From Caulobacter sp. (GTDB lineage: Bacteria > Pseudomonadota > Alphaproteobacteria > Caulobacterales > Caulobacteraceae), in assembly GCA_017745235.1 (NCBI GenBank), contig JAGHZU010000021.1:1-64000 (forward strand): 64,000 nucleotides of DNA. Direction: 5' to 3'. This document shows, in pieces, positions 57,142-64,000 of the stretch. Position 1 is the first letter of the stretch; each line of letters starts with the position of its first letter. Under the pieces are notes generated by a model. The model had not been told where the DNA came from, searched no databases, and saw only the letters and a list, made by a program, of their open reading frames with translations. A program made the translations under genes and the position numbers.

Positions 57142-57513
57142 ATGTCCCTGTCGCGTATCGTCATGCGTCTGGCCCGCAATCCCGGCACCGAGTTCGCCGG
57201 GGGCGACGACCACCGGGGCTACGCCCTCACCGCGCCGCTGACCGACGAAGGGATGCTCGACGCGGCCGCCTACGCCAAGGCCAAGGACGAATGCGTCGTG
57301 CGCCGCTTCGCGCCCGACGAGGACGCCGCCGACGGTCGCCTCAATCGCCGGGGCGAGCGCTGGTTCTTCGACTACGACGAAGGCGACGACCTGGATGACG
57401 AGCCGGTCTATCGCCTGGGCCAGCACCGGTTCGCGATCGGCGAATACGTCACCGTGACCGATGAGGAAGGACGTCCGCTGACCTACAAGGTCATGGAGGT
57501 CACGCCCGTCTAG
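57142..57513 (+). CDS. Hypothetical protein, 123 residues
   Basis: A soluble acidic protein (MSLSRIVMRLARNPGTEFAG...) with a cluster FDYDEGDDLDDEP and a beta-rich end (HRFAIGEYVTVTDEEGR). AAGGAG is nine bases ahead of the ATG. No family is recognised. It follows the universal stress protein on the same strand and is likely co-expressed with it, possibly under low oxygen. Confidence 0.78.
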   Translation: MSLSRIVMRLARNPGTEFAGGDDHRGYALTAPLTDEGMLDAAAYAKAKDECVVRRFAPDEDAADGRLNRRGERWFFDYDEGDDLDDEPVYRLGQHRFAIGEYVTVTDEEGRPLTYKVMEVTPV

Positions 57514-57521
57514 CGAGGGGG

Positions 57522-58355
57522 CTAGCCACCGACGTTGCGGCGCACCAGCGTTTTCATGTCCTCGAAGACGTCATGGTCGCTGCCGTCGCGGCCCTTGGCC
57601 TTGAGCACGGCCACGGCCAGCGGTCCGCCCTTCGGCCCGCGCGCTTCGTAACCCACTACCCGATAGCCGCTGGCCGCCTTGTCGCTGGCCAGGATCAGGG
57701 TGGCGCGCACGCCGTCGCCCCGGCGGCGGTGGCGGATCTCGGCGCCGGCGTCGGTGGCGTGAATGTCGGTGTCGCCTTCCTCGCCGTCGCTGGAGCTGAC
57801 CGACACGGTCGAGCGGCCCCCCGAGCTTTGCTCGCGGATGCGCCGCACGCTGTCGCCGTCGCGGATGTTGATGTTCTTGGACACCTTCACTTCGGCCGAA
57901 CCGTCGTTGGCGTTGATCGAAAGGCCGCCGATCTTCACGTCCGCGCCCTTGTCGTGAGCGTCGATCTTGATGCCGGGCAGGCTGATCCTGGCTCCGTCGG
58001 CGCGCTTGCCGGCGGTGGGAGCGGGCGCGCTGGTGCGGATCGCCGGCATCAGGGTCTTCAGCTCGGTCTCGATCGGCGCGAGAGCCGCTTCGGCGTCGCC
58101 GCCGCTCAATGGCACCAGGCGCAGCGCCACCTCGGCGTTGCGGCCCTGATAGGCGCAGCTCTGGCCGTCGGGCGCCGTGCTGACCAGGATCAGGTCGCCC
58201 TGCTTCTGCGGGCAGGTCAGGCGGTCGATCGCATGCAACGGTTCGCGACGGCCCGGCAGGGCGCGCTTTTCGTGCTGCTGAGTCTCGACCTTGGGCGAGC
58301 AGCCGCTCAGCGCCAGCAGGCCGGCGCCGACCGCGAGCAGCGTAAGGTTACGCAT
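57522..58355 (-). CDS. Lipoprotein of unknown function
   Basis: A 277-residue protein with a lipoprotein signal (LLAVGAGLLALSGC, Cys about residue 19), followed by an extended, Ser/Asp-rich region with beta-repeat character (ISLPGIKIDAHDKGADVKIGGLSINANDGS...). I do not recognise the family. The start at 58355 begins the signal; the upstream frame is not conserved in look. It lies convergent to the 123-residue gene with eight bases between the stops. Confidence 0.8.
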   Translation of the reverse strand: MRNLTLLAVGAGLLALSGCSPKVETQQHEKRALPGRREPLHAIDRLTCPQKQGDLILVSTAPDGQSCAYQGRNAEVALRLVPLSGGDAEAALAPIETELKTLMPAIRTSAPAPTAGKRADGARISLPGIKIDAHDKGADVKIGGLSINANDGSAEVKVSKNINIRDGDSVRRIREQSSGGRSTVSVSSSDGEEGDTDIHATDAGAEIRHRRRGDGVRATLILASDKAASGYRVVGYEARGPKGGPLAVAVLKAKGRDGSDHDVFEDMKTLVRRNVGG

Positions 58356-58467
58356 AGAGGAATCCTCCCGTTCGCCGGGAAACTGGTCCGGCGAGGGCCT
58401 CAGGTCCAATGAAATCGCGGTAACGGCGCCATGAGCGCCGCCGATCGCCTGTCGAGCTTGGTTGGGG

Positions 58468-59337
58468 CTACTGGCCGGGCCGCGCGCCCGAGCCTTCGCG
58501 CCGGGCCAGGAAGGCCAGGCGCTCGAACAGGTGCACGTCCTGCTCGTTCTTCAGCAAGGCGCCATGCAGGGGCGGGATCAGCTTGGTCGGATCCTTCTCG
58601 CGAAGCACCGTCTCGTCGATGTCCTCGACCAGCAGCAGCTTCAGCCAGTCCAGCAGCTCGGAGGTCGAGGGCTTCTTCTTCAGGCCCGGCACCTTGCGCA
58701 TGTCGTAGAAGATGCGCAGCGCCTCGGCGACCAGCTTCTGCTTGATGCCCGGGAAGTGCACGTCGACGATGGCCTGCATCGTCTGCTCCTCGGGGAAGCG
58801 GATGTAGTGGAAGAAGCAGCGGCGCAGGAAGGCGTCCGGCAGTTCCTTCTCGTTGTTGGAGGTGATGATGATGATCGGCCGCACCTTGGCCTTGATGGTC
58901 TCGCCGGTCTCGTAGACGAAGAATTCCATGCGATCGAGCTCCTGCAGGAGGTCGTTCGGGAATTCGATGTCGGCCTTGTCGATCTCGTCGATCAGCAGCA
59001 CCGGGCGCTCGGGCGACTCGAACGCCTCCCAGAGCTTGCCCTTCTTGATGTAGTTCTTCACGTCCTTCACGCGCTCGTCGCCCAGCTGGCTGTCGCGCAG
59101 GCGGGTGACGGCGTCGTACTCGTAGAGGCCTTGCTGGGCCTTGGTCGTGGACTTGATGTGCCAGGTCAGCAAGGGCGCGCCCATCGCCTTGGCCACTTCG
59201 TAGGCCAGGACGGTCTTGCCGGTGCCGGGCTCGCCCTTGATCAGCAAGGGCCGTTCCAGCGCCACCGCAGCGTTGACGGCGACCTTCAGGTCTTCGGTTG
59301 CGACGTAGTCGGCGGTGCCTTCGAAGCGCGAGCTCAT
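58468..59337 (-). CDS. MoxR family AAA ATPase
   Basis: A 289-residue AAA+ ATPase of the MoxR group. Walker A is IKGEPGTGKTVLAYE, Walker B is PVLLIDEIDKADIEF, sensor 1 is IIIITSNNEKELPDAF and the Arg finger region is FLRRCFFHYIRF. It is likely a chaperone for metal-cofactor enzymes or a periplasmic VWA partner, but no von Willebrand A gene is adjacent here. The start at 59337 is preferred for its AGGAAA leader. It stands alone. Confidence 0.92.
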   Translation of the reverse strand: MSSRFEGTADYVATEDLKVAVNAAVALERPLLIKGEPGTGKTVLAYEVAKAMGAPLLTWHIKSTTKAQQGLYEYDAVTRLRDSQLGDERVKDVKNYIKKGKLWEAFESPERPVLLIDEIDKADIEFPNDLLQELDRMEFFVYETGETIKAKVRPIIIITSNNEKELPDAFLRRCFFHYIRFPEEQTMQAIVDVHFPGIKQKLVAEALRIFYDMRKVPGLKKKPSTSELLDWLKLLLVEDIDETVLREKDPTKLIPPLHGALLKNEQDVHLFERLAFLARREGSGARPGQ

Positions 59338-59476
59338 GCGGTTTCCTGACGGCGTTTCCAAAGAGGACGCCTCGAACAGTTGTTCAAATCAGGGGTAACC
59401 TACAGACCAACGGTCCTCCGGATCAAGCGGGCTTTCGCCGGACGGCCGCCGGAGGCGTCTCGTGGGCCCGGTGTCG

Positions 59477-59638
59477 CTACTCGTCGCGTTTGAGCAGTTC
59501 CGGCGGCGGCTTGCGATGGCGGCGGGCGACCGAGGGCGGGTCGCTGGCGGGGAAGCTGTCCTCCAGGCCTTCTTCCAGCTGGTCCTCGAGATACTCCGAT
59601 TGTTCCTCGGTCTCGGTTTCAGGCTTGTTTTCCGGCAT
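59477..59638 (-). CDS. Small acidic protein with EDSFPASDPPS motif
   Basis: A 53-residue protein (MPENKPETETEEQSEYLEDQ...) rich in Glu. The stretch LEDSFPASDPPSVARRH is a motif I have seen in short alphaproteobacterial proteins of unknown role. It has a basic tail and no membrane segment. The start at 59638 is likelier than the upstream in-frame ATG because AAGGAG lies nearby. Function unknown. Confidence 0.7.
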   Translation of the reverse strand: MPENKPETETEEQSEYLEDQLEEGLEDSFPASDPPSVARRHRKPPPELLKRDE

Positions 59639-59726
59639 GGGAGAACTCCTTGCGTACCCCGTCATCTAGCCACCACGGCGCGCGCCCCGCAACGAGCATG
59701 CGCCCTTGCGCATCGGGCGCTCCGCT

Positions 59727-60071
59727 TCAGCCTTCGAAGTCTTCGGGCTGGTCGAGATCGTCGGAGACTTCATCGTCCCCGTCCTCGGGGAGGGGGTCTA
59801 GCGGCTCACGCTCGATATCCAGGCCCTCGTCGTCGCGTTCGGCCTCCAGTTCGTCGTCGATCTCGTCGAAGTCCTCGTCGTCCAGGTCGTCGTAATCCTC
59901 GTCATCGTCCTCGTCGTCATCGCCTTCGGCCTGGGTGTAGTCGCGCACGTCGGCGATATCGTCGAAGTTGGCGATGTCGTCGCCGTCAGGGGTGAGATTG
60001 GTCTCGTCCAGAACCTCGGCGACGTCCTGTTCGTCGAAATCCGGTTCGTCGAAATCGGTCTCGGCCGGCAT
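59727..60071 (-). CDS. Very acidic low-complexity protein
   Basis: A 114-residue protein, about 59 of them Asp or Glu (52%), with a core of Asp/Glu runs (EGDDDEDDDEDYDDLDDED). There is no signal peptide or membrane segment. It could bind divalent metals or basic proteins, but no function is assigned. A putative EcfG-type promoter lies about 50 bases ahead. The acidic repeat region makes length variation between strains likely. Confidence 0.75.
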   Translation of the reverse strand: MPAETDFDEPDFDEQDVAEVLDETNLTPDGDDIANFDDIADVRDYTQAEGDDDEDDDEDYDDLDDEDFDEIDDELEAERDDEGLDIEREPLDPLPEDGDDEVSDDLDQPEDFEG

Positions 60072-60119
60072 GGGAGCCTCCTGGCGCTGGCGCCGTCCAA
60101 GCGATCGGCGCATTGGACT

Positions 60120-60145
60120 AACCCGCCAGCGACGAGGCGCGTTCC
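60120..60145 (-). promoter_or_regulatory. Candidate general-stress (EcfG/SigT-type) promoter
   Basis: Read on the minus strand, GGAAC (60145-60141), 17 bases, then GGTT (60123-60120). The EcfG consensus is GGAAC-N16-17-CGTT, so only one base differs. It lies about 50 bases ahead of the start of the acidic protein gene and on the same strand. Confidence 0.4.
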
Positions 60146-60153
60146 GCTCGAAA

Positions 60154-60744
60154 TCAACAGGGCAGGGGCGCGTCCAGTCCGGCCGGGTCGTAACCCTTCC
60201 CGATCAGCCGCTCGCGGGCCTCGGGGCGGCGCTCGACCCAGTCCTGCGCCAGCAGGCCAAGGCCGATCACGTCCTGAGGCAAACCGCCCTTGACCACGTG
60301 GGCGCGCAGCAGCGCCTCGCGCTGGAAACCGTTGGCCACGTGCAGGCCCCAGGCCACCTCGTTCGAGGCCAGCACCTCCGACCAGACCTTGCGCAGGCCA
60401 AGGCGGGAGAAGGCGTGATCCAGGAGCTTGAACTCCGCCGCCGCACCCACGCCCAGGCCGCGCACGGCGAGATCGCCCAGGTAGCGCGCGATCGTGGCCC
60501 GGCCCTGCGCGCGGTCGATCTCGGTCAGGCTGGTCAGGCCCACGGGCTCGCCGTCCAGTTCGATCACCCAATAGAGGCGATCCAGCCGGCCGCCGATTCC
60601 GTCGAACCAGCGGTCGTGTTCGGCCTGGCCGATCTCGTGATCGGAATACATGTAGAGCGCCACCTGCGGACTGTTGCGCCAGGTCAGCAAACGGGCCCGG
60701 TCACCCTCGGCGACGGGGCGCAGGGTTACGACGCGCCCCGTCAC
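60154..60744 (-). CDS. PseH-like GNAT acetyltransferase
   Basis: A 196-residue GNAT-fold N-acetyltransferase. The acetyl-CoA region reads ARYLGDLAVRGLGVGAAAEF and the opening TLRPVAEGDRARLLTWRNSP is that of the PseH/RimJ group. In pseudaminic acid synthesis PseH acetylates the 4-amino sugar. Its GTG start overlaps the stop of the SpsF-like gene (GTGA). Together with the FlmG gene it supports a role in flagellin glycosylation, where the Caulobacter name would be flmH. Confidence 0.82.
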   Translation of the reverse strand: MTGRVVTLRPVAEGDRARLLTWRNSPQVALYMYSDHEIGQAEHDRWFDGIGGRLDRLYWVIELDGEPVGLTSLTEIDRAQGRATIARYLGDLAVRGLGVGAAAEFKLLDHAFSRLGLRKVWSEVLASNEVAWGLHVANGFQREALLRAHVVKGGLPQDVIGLGLLAQDWVERRPEARERLIGKGYDPAGLDAPLPC

Positions 60745-61460
60745 GCCCGGCGATCCCCGCCCAGATGGATCAGATCGGGGCGCATGCGCACGAAGGCGCG
60801 GATGTCGTCGGAGGTGAAGGCGGGATTGGCCGGGTACAGGGCCTCATACACCGCGCGGACGAATTCCAGGTCGTCGGGCCGGTCCACCGTCCAGCGCACC
60901 TCGCCCTCGTCGGCGGGCTGCTCCAGGCCCGCGATGCGGAAACGGTCCGGGTTGCGATAGAGGAAGGGGGTCACGTGTTCGTGGTCGTAGGGATCGTGGC
61001 TCTCGGCGGCCGCCATGCGCAGCGCTTCGGCCTTGAAGACCTCAACGTCCAGTCCTTTGGGATAGCTGCGGCGGGCGGGGGTGTTGGAGGTGTAGTCCGC
61101 GCCCGACGCCTCATGCAGCGCCAGCGTTTCGTCGATCAGGCCGGGATCGGCCAGCGGGCAGTCGGCCGTCAGCCGCACCACGGTTTCGCCGGCGTCGAAA
61201 GCGTCCATCGCCCCGACGAACCGCGCCAGAACGTCGTCCAGCGGACCTCGGAACACCGGGGCGCCTTCGGCCTCCAGCCGAGCGGTCAGACCGTCGTCGC
61301 TGGCCTGGTCGGAGGTCGCCACCACGATCCGGCCCAGTCGGGCCGAGCGGTTCAGGCGCTCGATCTGGCGCAGGATCATCGGCGCGCCGGCGACGTCGGC
61401 CAGCACCTTGCCGGGCAGGCGGCTGGACGACATGCGGGCCTGGAGGATGGCGAGCGGCAT
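60741..61460 (-). CDS. SpsF/PseF-like cytidylyltransferase
   Basis: A 239-residue nucleotidyltransferase. MPLAILQARMSSSRLPGKVL is the nucleotide-binding start of the acylneuraminate cytidylyltransferase family, and VRLTADCPLADPGLIDETL its metal region. This fits SpsF/PseF, which activates pseudaminic-type sugars as CMP derivatives; the flmC role in Caulobacter is the likely equivalent. It is coupled to the PseH-like gene and lies 20 bases downstream of the FlmG-like gene. Confidence 0.85.
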   Translation of the reverse strand: MPLAILQARMSSSRLPGKVLADVAGAPMILRQIERLNRSARLGRIVVATSDQASDDGLTARLEAEGAPVFRGPLDDVLARFVGAMDAFDAGETVVRLTADCPLADPGLIDETLALHEASGADYTSNTPARRSYPKGLDVEVFKAEALRMAAAESHDPYDHEHVTPFLYRNPDRFRIAGLEQPADEGEVRWTVDRPDDLEFVRAVYEALYPANPAFTSDDIRAFVRMRPDLIHLGGDRRA

Positions 61461-61480
61461 CGGCGTCTCCTCCGCTGCGG

Positions 61481-63280
61481 TCAGGCCGGAAACTGCGTCT
61501 TCAAGGCCAGCCCGATTTCTTCCATCGTCGGCGACCAGTCCTTGAAGTCGGGCGTGATGAAGCAGCGCGTCTGCGGGTACCAAGGGTAGAAGTCGGTCTG
61601 ACCCAGGCGAGGCCAGGCGGCCGCGCCGCCCAGCAGCCAGATCGGCGCGCCGCAGGCCCCGGCCAGGTTGATGGTGGCGTTCGAGAAGCCCACCACCAGG
61701 TCCATCGCGCAGCACAGGGCCGCCACGTCGTCCAGGTCCTGCTTCAGGTCGATGCCCGGCGGCTGCCAGATGTCGACGCCGAACTCGGCCTTGGCCAGGG
61801 CGATCTCCTCGGCGCAGTCGCCGTACTGCAGGTTCACGAAGGTGATCCCGGGCGTCTCCAGCACCGCCCGCCATTGCGAGAAGGGCGAGAACTGCCGGGC
61901 GCGCTCGCCGTTCAGCTTGGCGCTCTTCCACAATAGGCCGACCTTAGGACCGGCGGGTGCGCCTTCCAGTTCACGCCGCCAATGGGCGACCCGCGCCGGA
62001 TCGGCGGTCATGTAGCGGGGACGGCGGGGGAAGGCCTCGATGCTCGAGCGGAACTGCCGCAGCAGGCTGGCCATGGGCGTCCACAGGTCGATGTCGCTCC
62101 AGTCCTCGATCTCGGGCGCGCCGCGATAGACGCGGCCTTCGTACGACACGGTCTTGTGCGGCGTGATGCGGGCCTGCGGGAACGAGCGCTGGAACAGCGG
62201 GATCAGCCGGCGCTCGACGGCCAGCGACAGGCGGCCGTCCGGACCCAGGGCCTCGATCACGTCGGGCATCATGTTGGCGAACATCACCTCGTCGCCCAGG
62301 CCCTGTTCGGCGCAGATCATCAGGTGCTTGCCCGCCAGGTTCATGCCCGGCTCCCAGCGCGGGGCGTCGATCGTGAAGCGCGGAGCCTCGGTCAGTTCCT
62401 TGGAAAAACGGCCTTCGTAGGTTTCCCAGCCTTCCTTCAGCCGGCCCAGGGCCAGCAGGATGGTGGAACGGCCGAACGCCATGGTCGCCAGGTCCTCGGC
62501 GTTGTCGGGGAAACCCATGGCCAGGTCGCAGTCGACCAGCGCGCCGGCCACGTCGCCCATGTCGATCTTGGCGTAGGCGCGGTTGTGGTAGCCCTTGCCG
62601 AAGGTCGGGGCCAGGCGCAGGGCCTCGTCGAAGAAGGTCACGGCTGTCTGGGCGTCGCCCAGGCTGCACATCACCGTGCCCAGGGTGTTCCACAGCAACG
62701 GTTGCTCGGGGTTCTCCTGGATGACCGGACGCAGGACGTCGATGGCCTCGCTGCAGCGGTTCAGGTCGCGCAGGGCGCAGGCCAGGTTGTTGACGCCCTC
62801 CAGGTCGCCGGGGCGGGCCTGGACGTAATGGATGAAGAACTGGGCGGCCAGTTCCGGCATGTCCATGCGGTAGGCCAGGCGGCCCAGGTCGCCGGCGACG
62901 GGGCCGTGGTCGGGCAGCAGCTTCAGCGCGGCCTCGTAGCAGCGCATCGAGCCGGCGAAATCACCGATCTTCTCGCGCGCGATGCCCAGCACGTGCCAGG
63001 CCACGCCCAGGGTCTCGTCGCGCTCCAGCGCCTTGAGCGCCAGCTTTTCGCCCTTGGCGAAGTCGCGGTTCTGCATGGCGTGGATCGAGCGGGCCAGCAG
63101 CTTGGCGGTCTGCTCGTTGCGGATCTCGTCGCTCTGACGGGTCAGTCGGGCCAGGGCCTCGGCCGACGCCGCGTCGCCGATCGTCGAGGCTTTCAGCCCC
63201 AATTGCACGGCCTGGGCCACGGCGTCCTGGGCCATGGCCAGGGCGCTGGCCGAAACATGCGAGGCGCGACTGCGGGACAT
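61481..63280 (-). CDS. flmG: FlmG-like flagellin glycosyltransferase (TPR plus GT-B)
   Basis: A 599-residue cytoplasmic protein. The N-terminal part (about residues 60-300) is a run of TPR repeats (GVAWHVLGIAREKIGDFAGS, LLWNTLGTVMCSLGDAQTAV), which in Caulobacter FlmG bind flagellins. The C-terminal part (about 310-595) is a glycosyltransferase of GT-B look (LMICAEQGLGDEVMFANMM, DLVVGFSNATINLAGACGAP). It transfers pseudaminic acid to flagellins. The start at 63280 (MSRSRASHV) is preferred because the upstream ATG has its Shine-Dalgarno touching it. It is divergent from flbT and next to the PseH- and PseF-like genes. Confidence 0.9.
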   Translation of the reverse strand: MSRSRASHVSASALAMAQDAVAQAVQLGLKASTIGDAASAEALARLTRQSDEIRNEQTAKLLARSIHAMQNRDFAKGEKLALKALERDETLGVAWHVLGIAREKIGDFAGSMRCYEAALKLLPDHGPVAGDLGRLAYRMDMPELAAQFFIHYVQARPGDLEGVNNLACALRDLNRCSEAIDVLRPVIQENPEQPLLWNTLGTVMCSLGDAQTAVTFFDEALRLAPTFGKGYHNRAYAKIDMGDVAGALVDCDLAMGFPDNAEDLATMAFGRSTILLALGRLKEGWETYEGRFSKELTEAPRFTIDAPRWEPGMNLAGKHLMICAEQGLGDEVMFANMMPDVIEALGPDGRLSLAVERRLIPLFQRSFPQARITPHKTVSYEGRVYRGAPEIEDWSDIDLWTPMASLLRQFRSSIEAFPRRPRYMTADPARVAHWRRELEGAPAGPKVGLLWKSAKLNGERARQFSPFSQWRAVLETPGITFVNLQYGDCAEEIALAKAEFGVDIWQPPGIDLKQDLDDVAALCCAMDLVVGFSNATINLAGACGAPIWLLGGAAAWPRLGQTDFYPWYPQTRCFITPDFKDWSPTMEEIGLALKTQFPA

Positions 63281-63327
63281 CTTTGAGCCTTGGCGATTGG
63301 AGAGAGTCATCCTCTGGGTCAGTATGC

Positions 63328-63342
63328 TTAATCGAGTCCTAA
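63328..63342. promoter_or_regulatory. CtrA-like half-sites around a GANTC methylation site
   Basis: TTAATCGAGTCCTAA is TTAA-N7-CTAA, one base off the CtrA box TTAA-N7-TTAA, and holds GAGTC, a CcrM GANTC site, in its spacer. It sits 48 bases ahead of the flmG-like start and 122 bases before flbT. A second GAGTC is at 63304-63308. CtrA control is inferred. Confidence 0.4.
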
Positions 63343-63463
63343 GCTGCGGCTCACGGTCGCATGGCTGGCAAGGGGGCGTTAACCGCCTCCCGACTAGGTT
63401 CCACCGCGAAGGCGGTCATCTCGACCGGAAGGGCGACGCGGCGATGCAAGAGGGAGCGGCCTT

Positions 63464-63889
63464 GTGCCATTGAAGCTGTCGTTGAAACCCGGCGAGAAGT
63501 TCGTGCTGAACGGGGCGGTCGTGCAGAACGGCGACCGTCGTGGCGTGCTGGTTCTCCAGAACAAGGCTTCGGTGCTGCGTGAGAAGGACATCATGCAGCC
63601 CGAGGACGCGACCACGCCGGCCCGCCGGATCTATTTCCCGGTCATGATGATGTACCTGGATGAGGCCGGCGCCGAGCGTCAGTACGAAGAGTTCGCCACG
63701 CGCCTGACCGAATTCATGGGCGTGGTCCGCAATCCGACCGTGCTGGGAGACTGCATCGCGATCTCCAAGCACGTGATGGCCCGCGAGTACTACAAGGCGC
63801 TCATGTTGAGCCGCAAGTTGATCGAATACGAAGATGAGAGGTTGGGGCATGTCTCTTCAGGCGTACCAGCAGGCGGCCACGAGGACTGA
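63464..63889 (+). CDS. flbT: Flagellin synthesis post-transcriptional regulator FlbT
   Basis: A 141-residue protein of the FlbT family: [20 protein letters not shown] at the N-terminus, then [20 protein letters not shown], matching FlbT. In Caulobacter FlbT binds the 5' leader of the flagellin mRNA and blocks its translation until the hook is built. The start is GTG at 63464. The end overlaps the start of flaF by 41 bases in another frame. It is divergent from the FlmG gene, so glycosylation and flagellin control share a region. Confidence 0.95.
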   Translation: MPLKLSLKPGEKFVLNGAVVQNGDRRGVLVLQNKASVLREKDIMQPEDATTPARRIYFPVMMMYLDEAGAERQYEEFATRLTEFMGVVRNPTVLGDCIAISKHVMAREYYKALMLSRKLIEYEDERLGHVSSGVPAGGHED

Positions 63890-64000
63890 AAACCCTCGTG
63901 AGATGGAGTACCGTCTGTTCGGTCAGGTCACGCGCGCCCTGATGGCCGCGTCCCAGGCGCCGGTGGACGACATCGCCACGCGTATCGACGCGCTGGACTG
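63849..64000 (+). CDS. flaF: Flagellin biosynthesis regulator FlaF (3'-truncated by window edge)
   Basis: The frame from the ATG at 63849 is open to the window end: [18 protein letters not shown], then [15 protein letters not shown], which matches the N-terminus of FlaF. FlaF promotes flagellin production and opposes FlbT. The ATG lies inside flbT, 41 bases before the flbT stop, so translation of the two is probably linked. Only about 50 codons are visible. Confidence 0.9.
   Translation, partial: MSLQAYQQAATRTENPREMEYRLFGQVTRALMAASQAPVDDIATRIDALD

Noticed and set aside
63340..63463. Sigma-54 promoter in front of flbT
   Set aside because: TGGCAAGGGGGCG looks similar at first but the GG-N10-GC spacing fails.

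Overview
The window is high-GC DNA with very dense coding and almost no mobile-element signal. It looks like a chromosomal segment of a Caulobacter or close relative (Alphaproteobacteria, Caulobacterales). The best taxonomic evidence is the right edge, where a flagellin glycosyltransferase of the FlmG type (TPR plus GT-B) diverges from flbT-flaF, next to PseH-like and SpsF/PseF-like pseudaminate genes. TonB-dependent receptors, many overlapping start/stop pairs and GANTC/CtrA-like motifs also fit. All taxonomy and function here is read from the sequence and from memory of protein families; no search was run.

Layout. 1-5.25 kb: two overlapping multidomain hybrid histidine kinases (the first cut by the window edge). 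5.25-8.8 kb: a TetR regulator divergent from a TonB-dependent receptor. 8.8-21.3 kb: a run of twelve minus-strand genes that looks like one organosulfur-acquisition locus: SsuCB-type ABC transporter, SfnB-like acyl-CoA-dehydrogenase-fold oxidoreductase, D-2-hydroxyacid dehydrogenase, class II aldolase, SsuA-like binding protein, TonB receptor, thiol dioxygenase, a four-domain rhodanese, GST, SsuD-like monooxygenase and flavin reductase. A divergent LysR regulator follows. 22.4-24.8 kb: AraC regulator, DUF1697 protein, cystathionine beta-lyase-like enzyme. 24.9-27.2 kb: a radical SAM/SPASM enzyme preceded by three tandem ~57-residue paralogous peptides of the DUF1843-like 'GDL motif' type. This is a probable peptide-modification (RiPP-like) system of unknown product and the most interesting locus here. 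A methyltransferase with an inverted-repeat operator diverges from it. 28.2-30.2 kb: mercaptopyruvate sulfurtransferase and cysteine synthase.

30.4-48.9 kb is mostly housekeeping: polysaccharide deacetylase, cyclopropane fatty acid synthase, photolyase, kdsA, hldD, a thiolase next to an HMG-CoA-synthase-like/DUF35 fusion, DUF3089 protein, aminoglycoside-phosphotransferase-like protein, recG, a cystine ABC transporter (tcyJLN-like), and an M48 protease. 48.9-60.1 kb: KAS III-like enzyme, small outer-membrane barrel protein, sterol-desaturase family protein, SPFH protein, NUDIX/NadQ-like regulator with an HD hydrolase, universal stress protein behind an FNR/FixK-type box, MoxR ATPase, and two very acidic small proteins. 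60.1-64 kb: flagellin glycosylation genes and flbT-flaF.

A theme runs through the left and middle of the window: uptake and handling of sulfur compounds (organosulfur operon, cystathionine lyase, SseA, CysK, cystine ABC transporter). No rRNA, tRNA, CRISPR, insertion sequence or prophage was seen.
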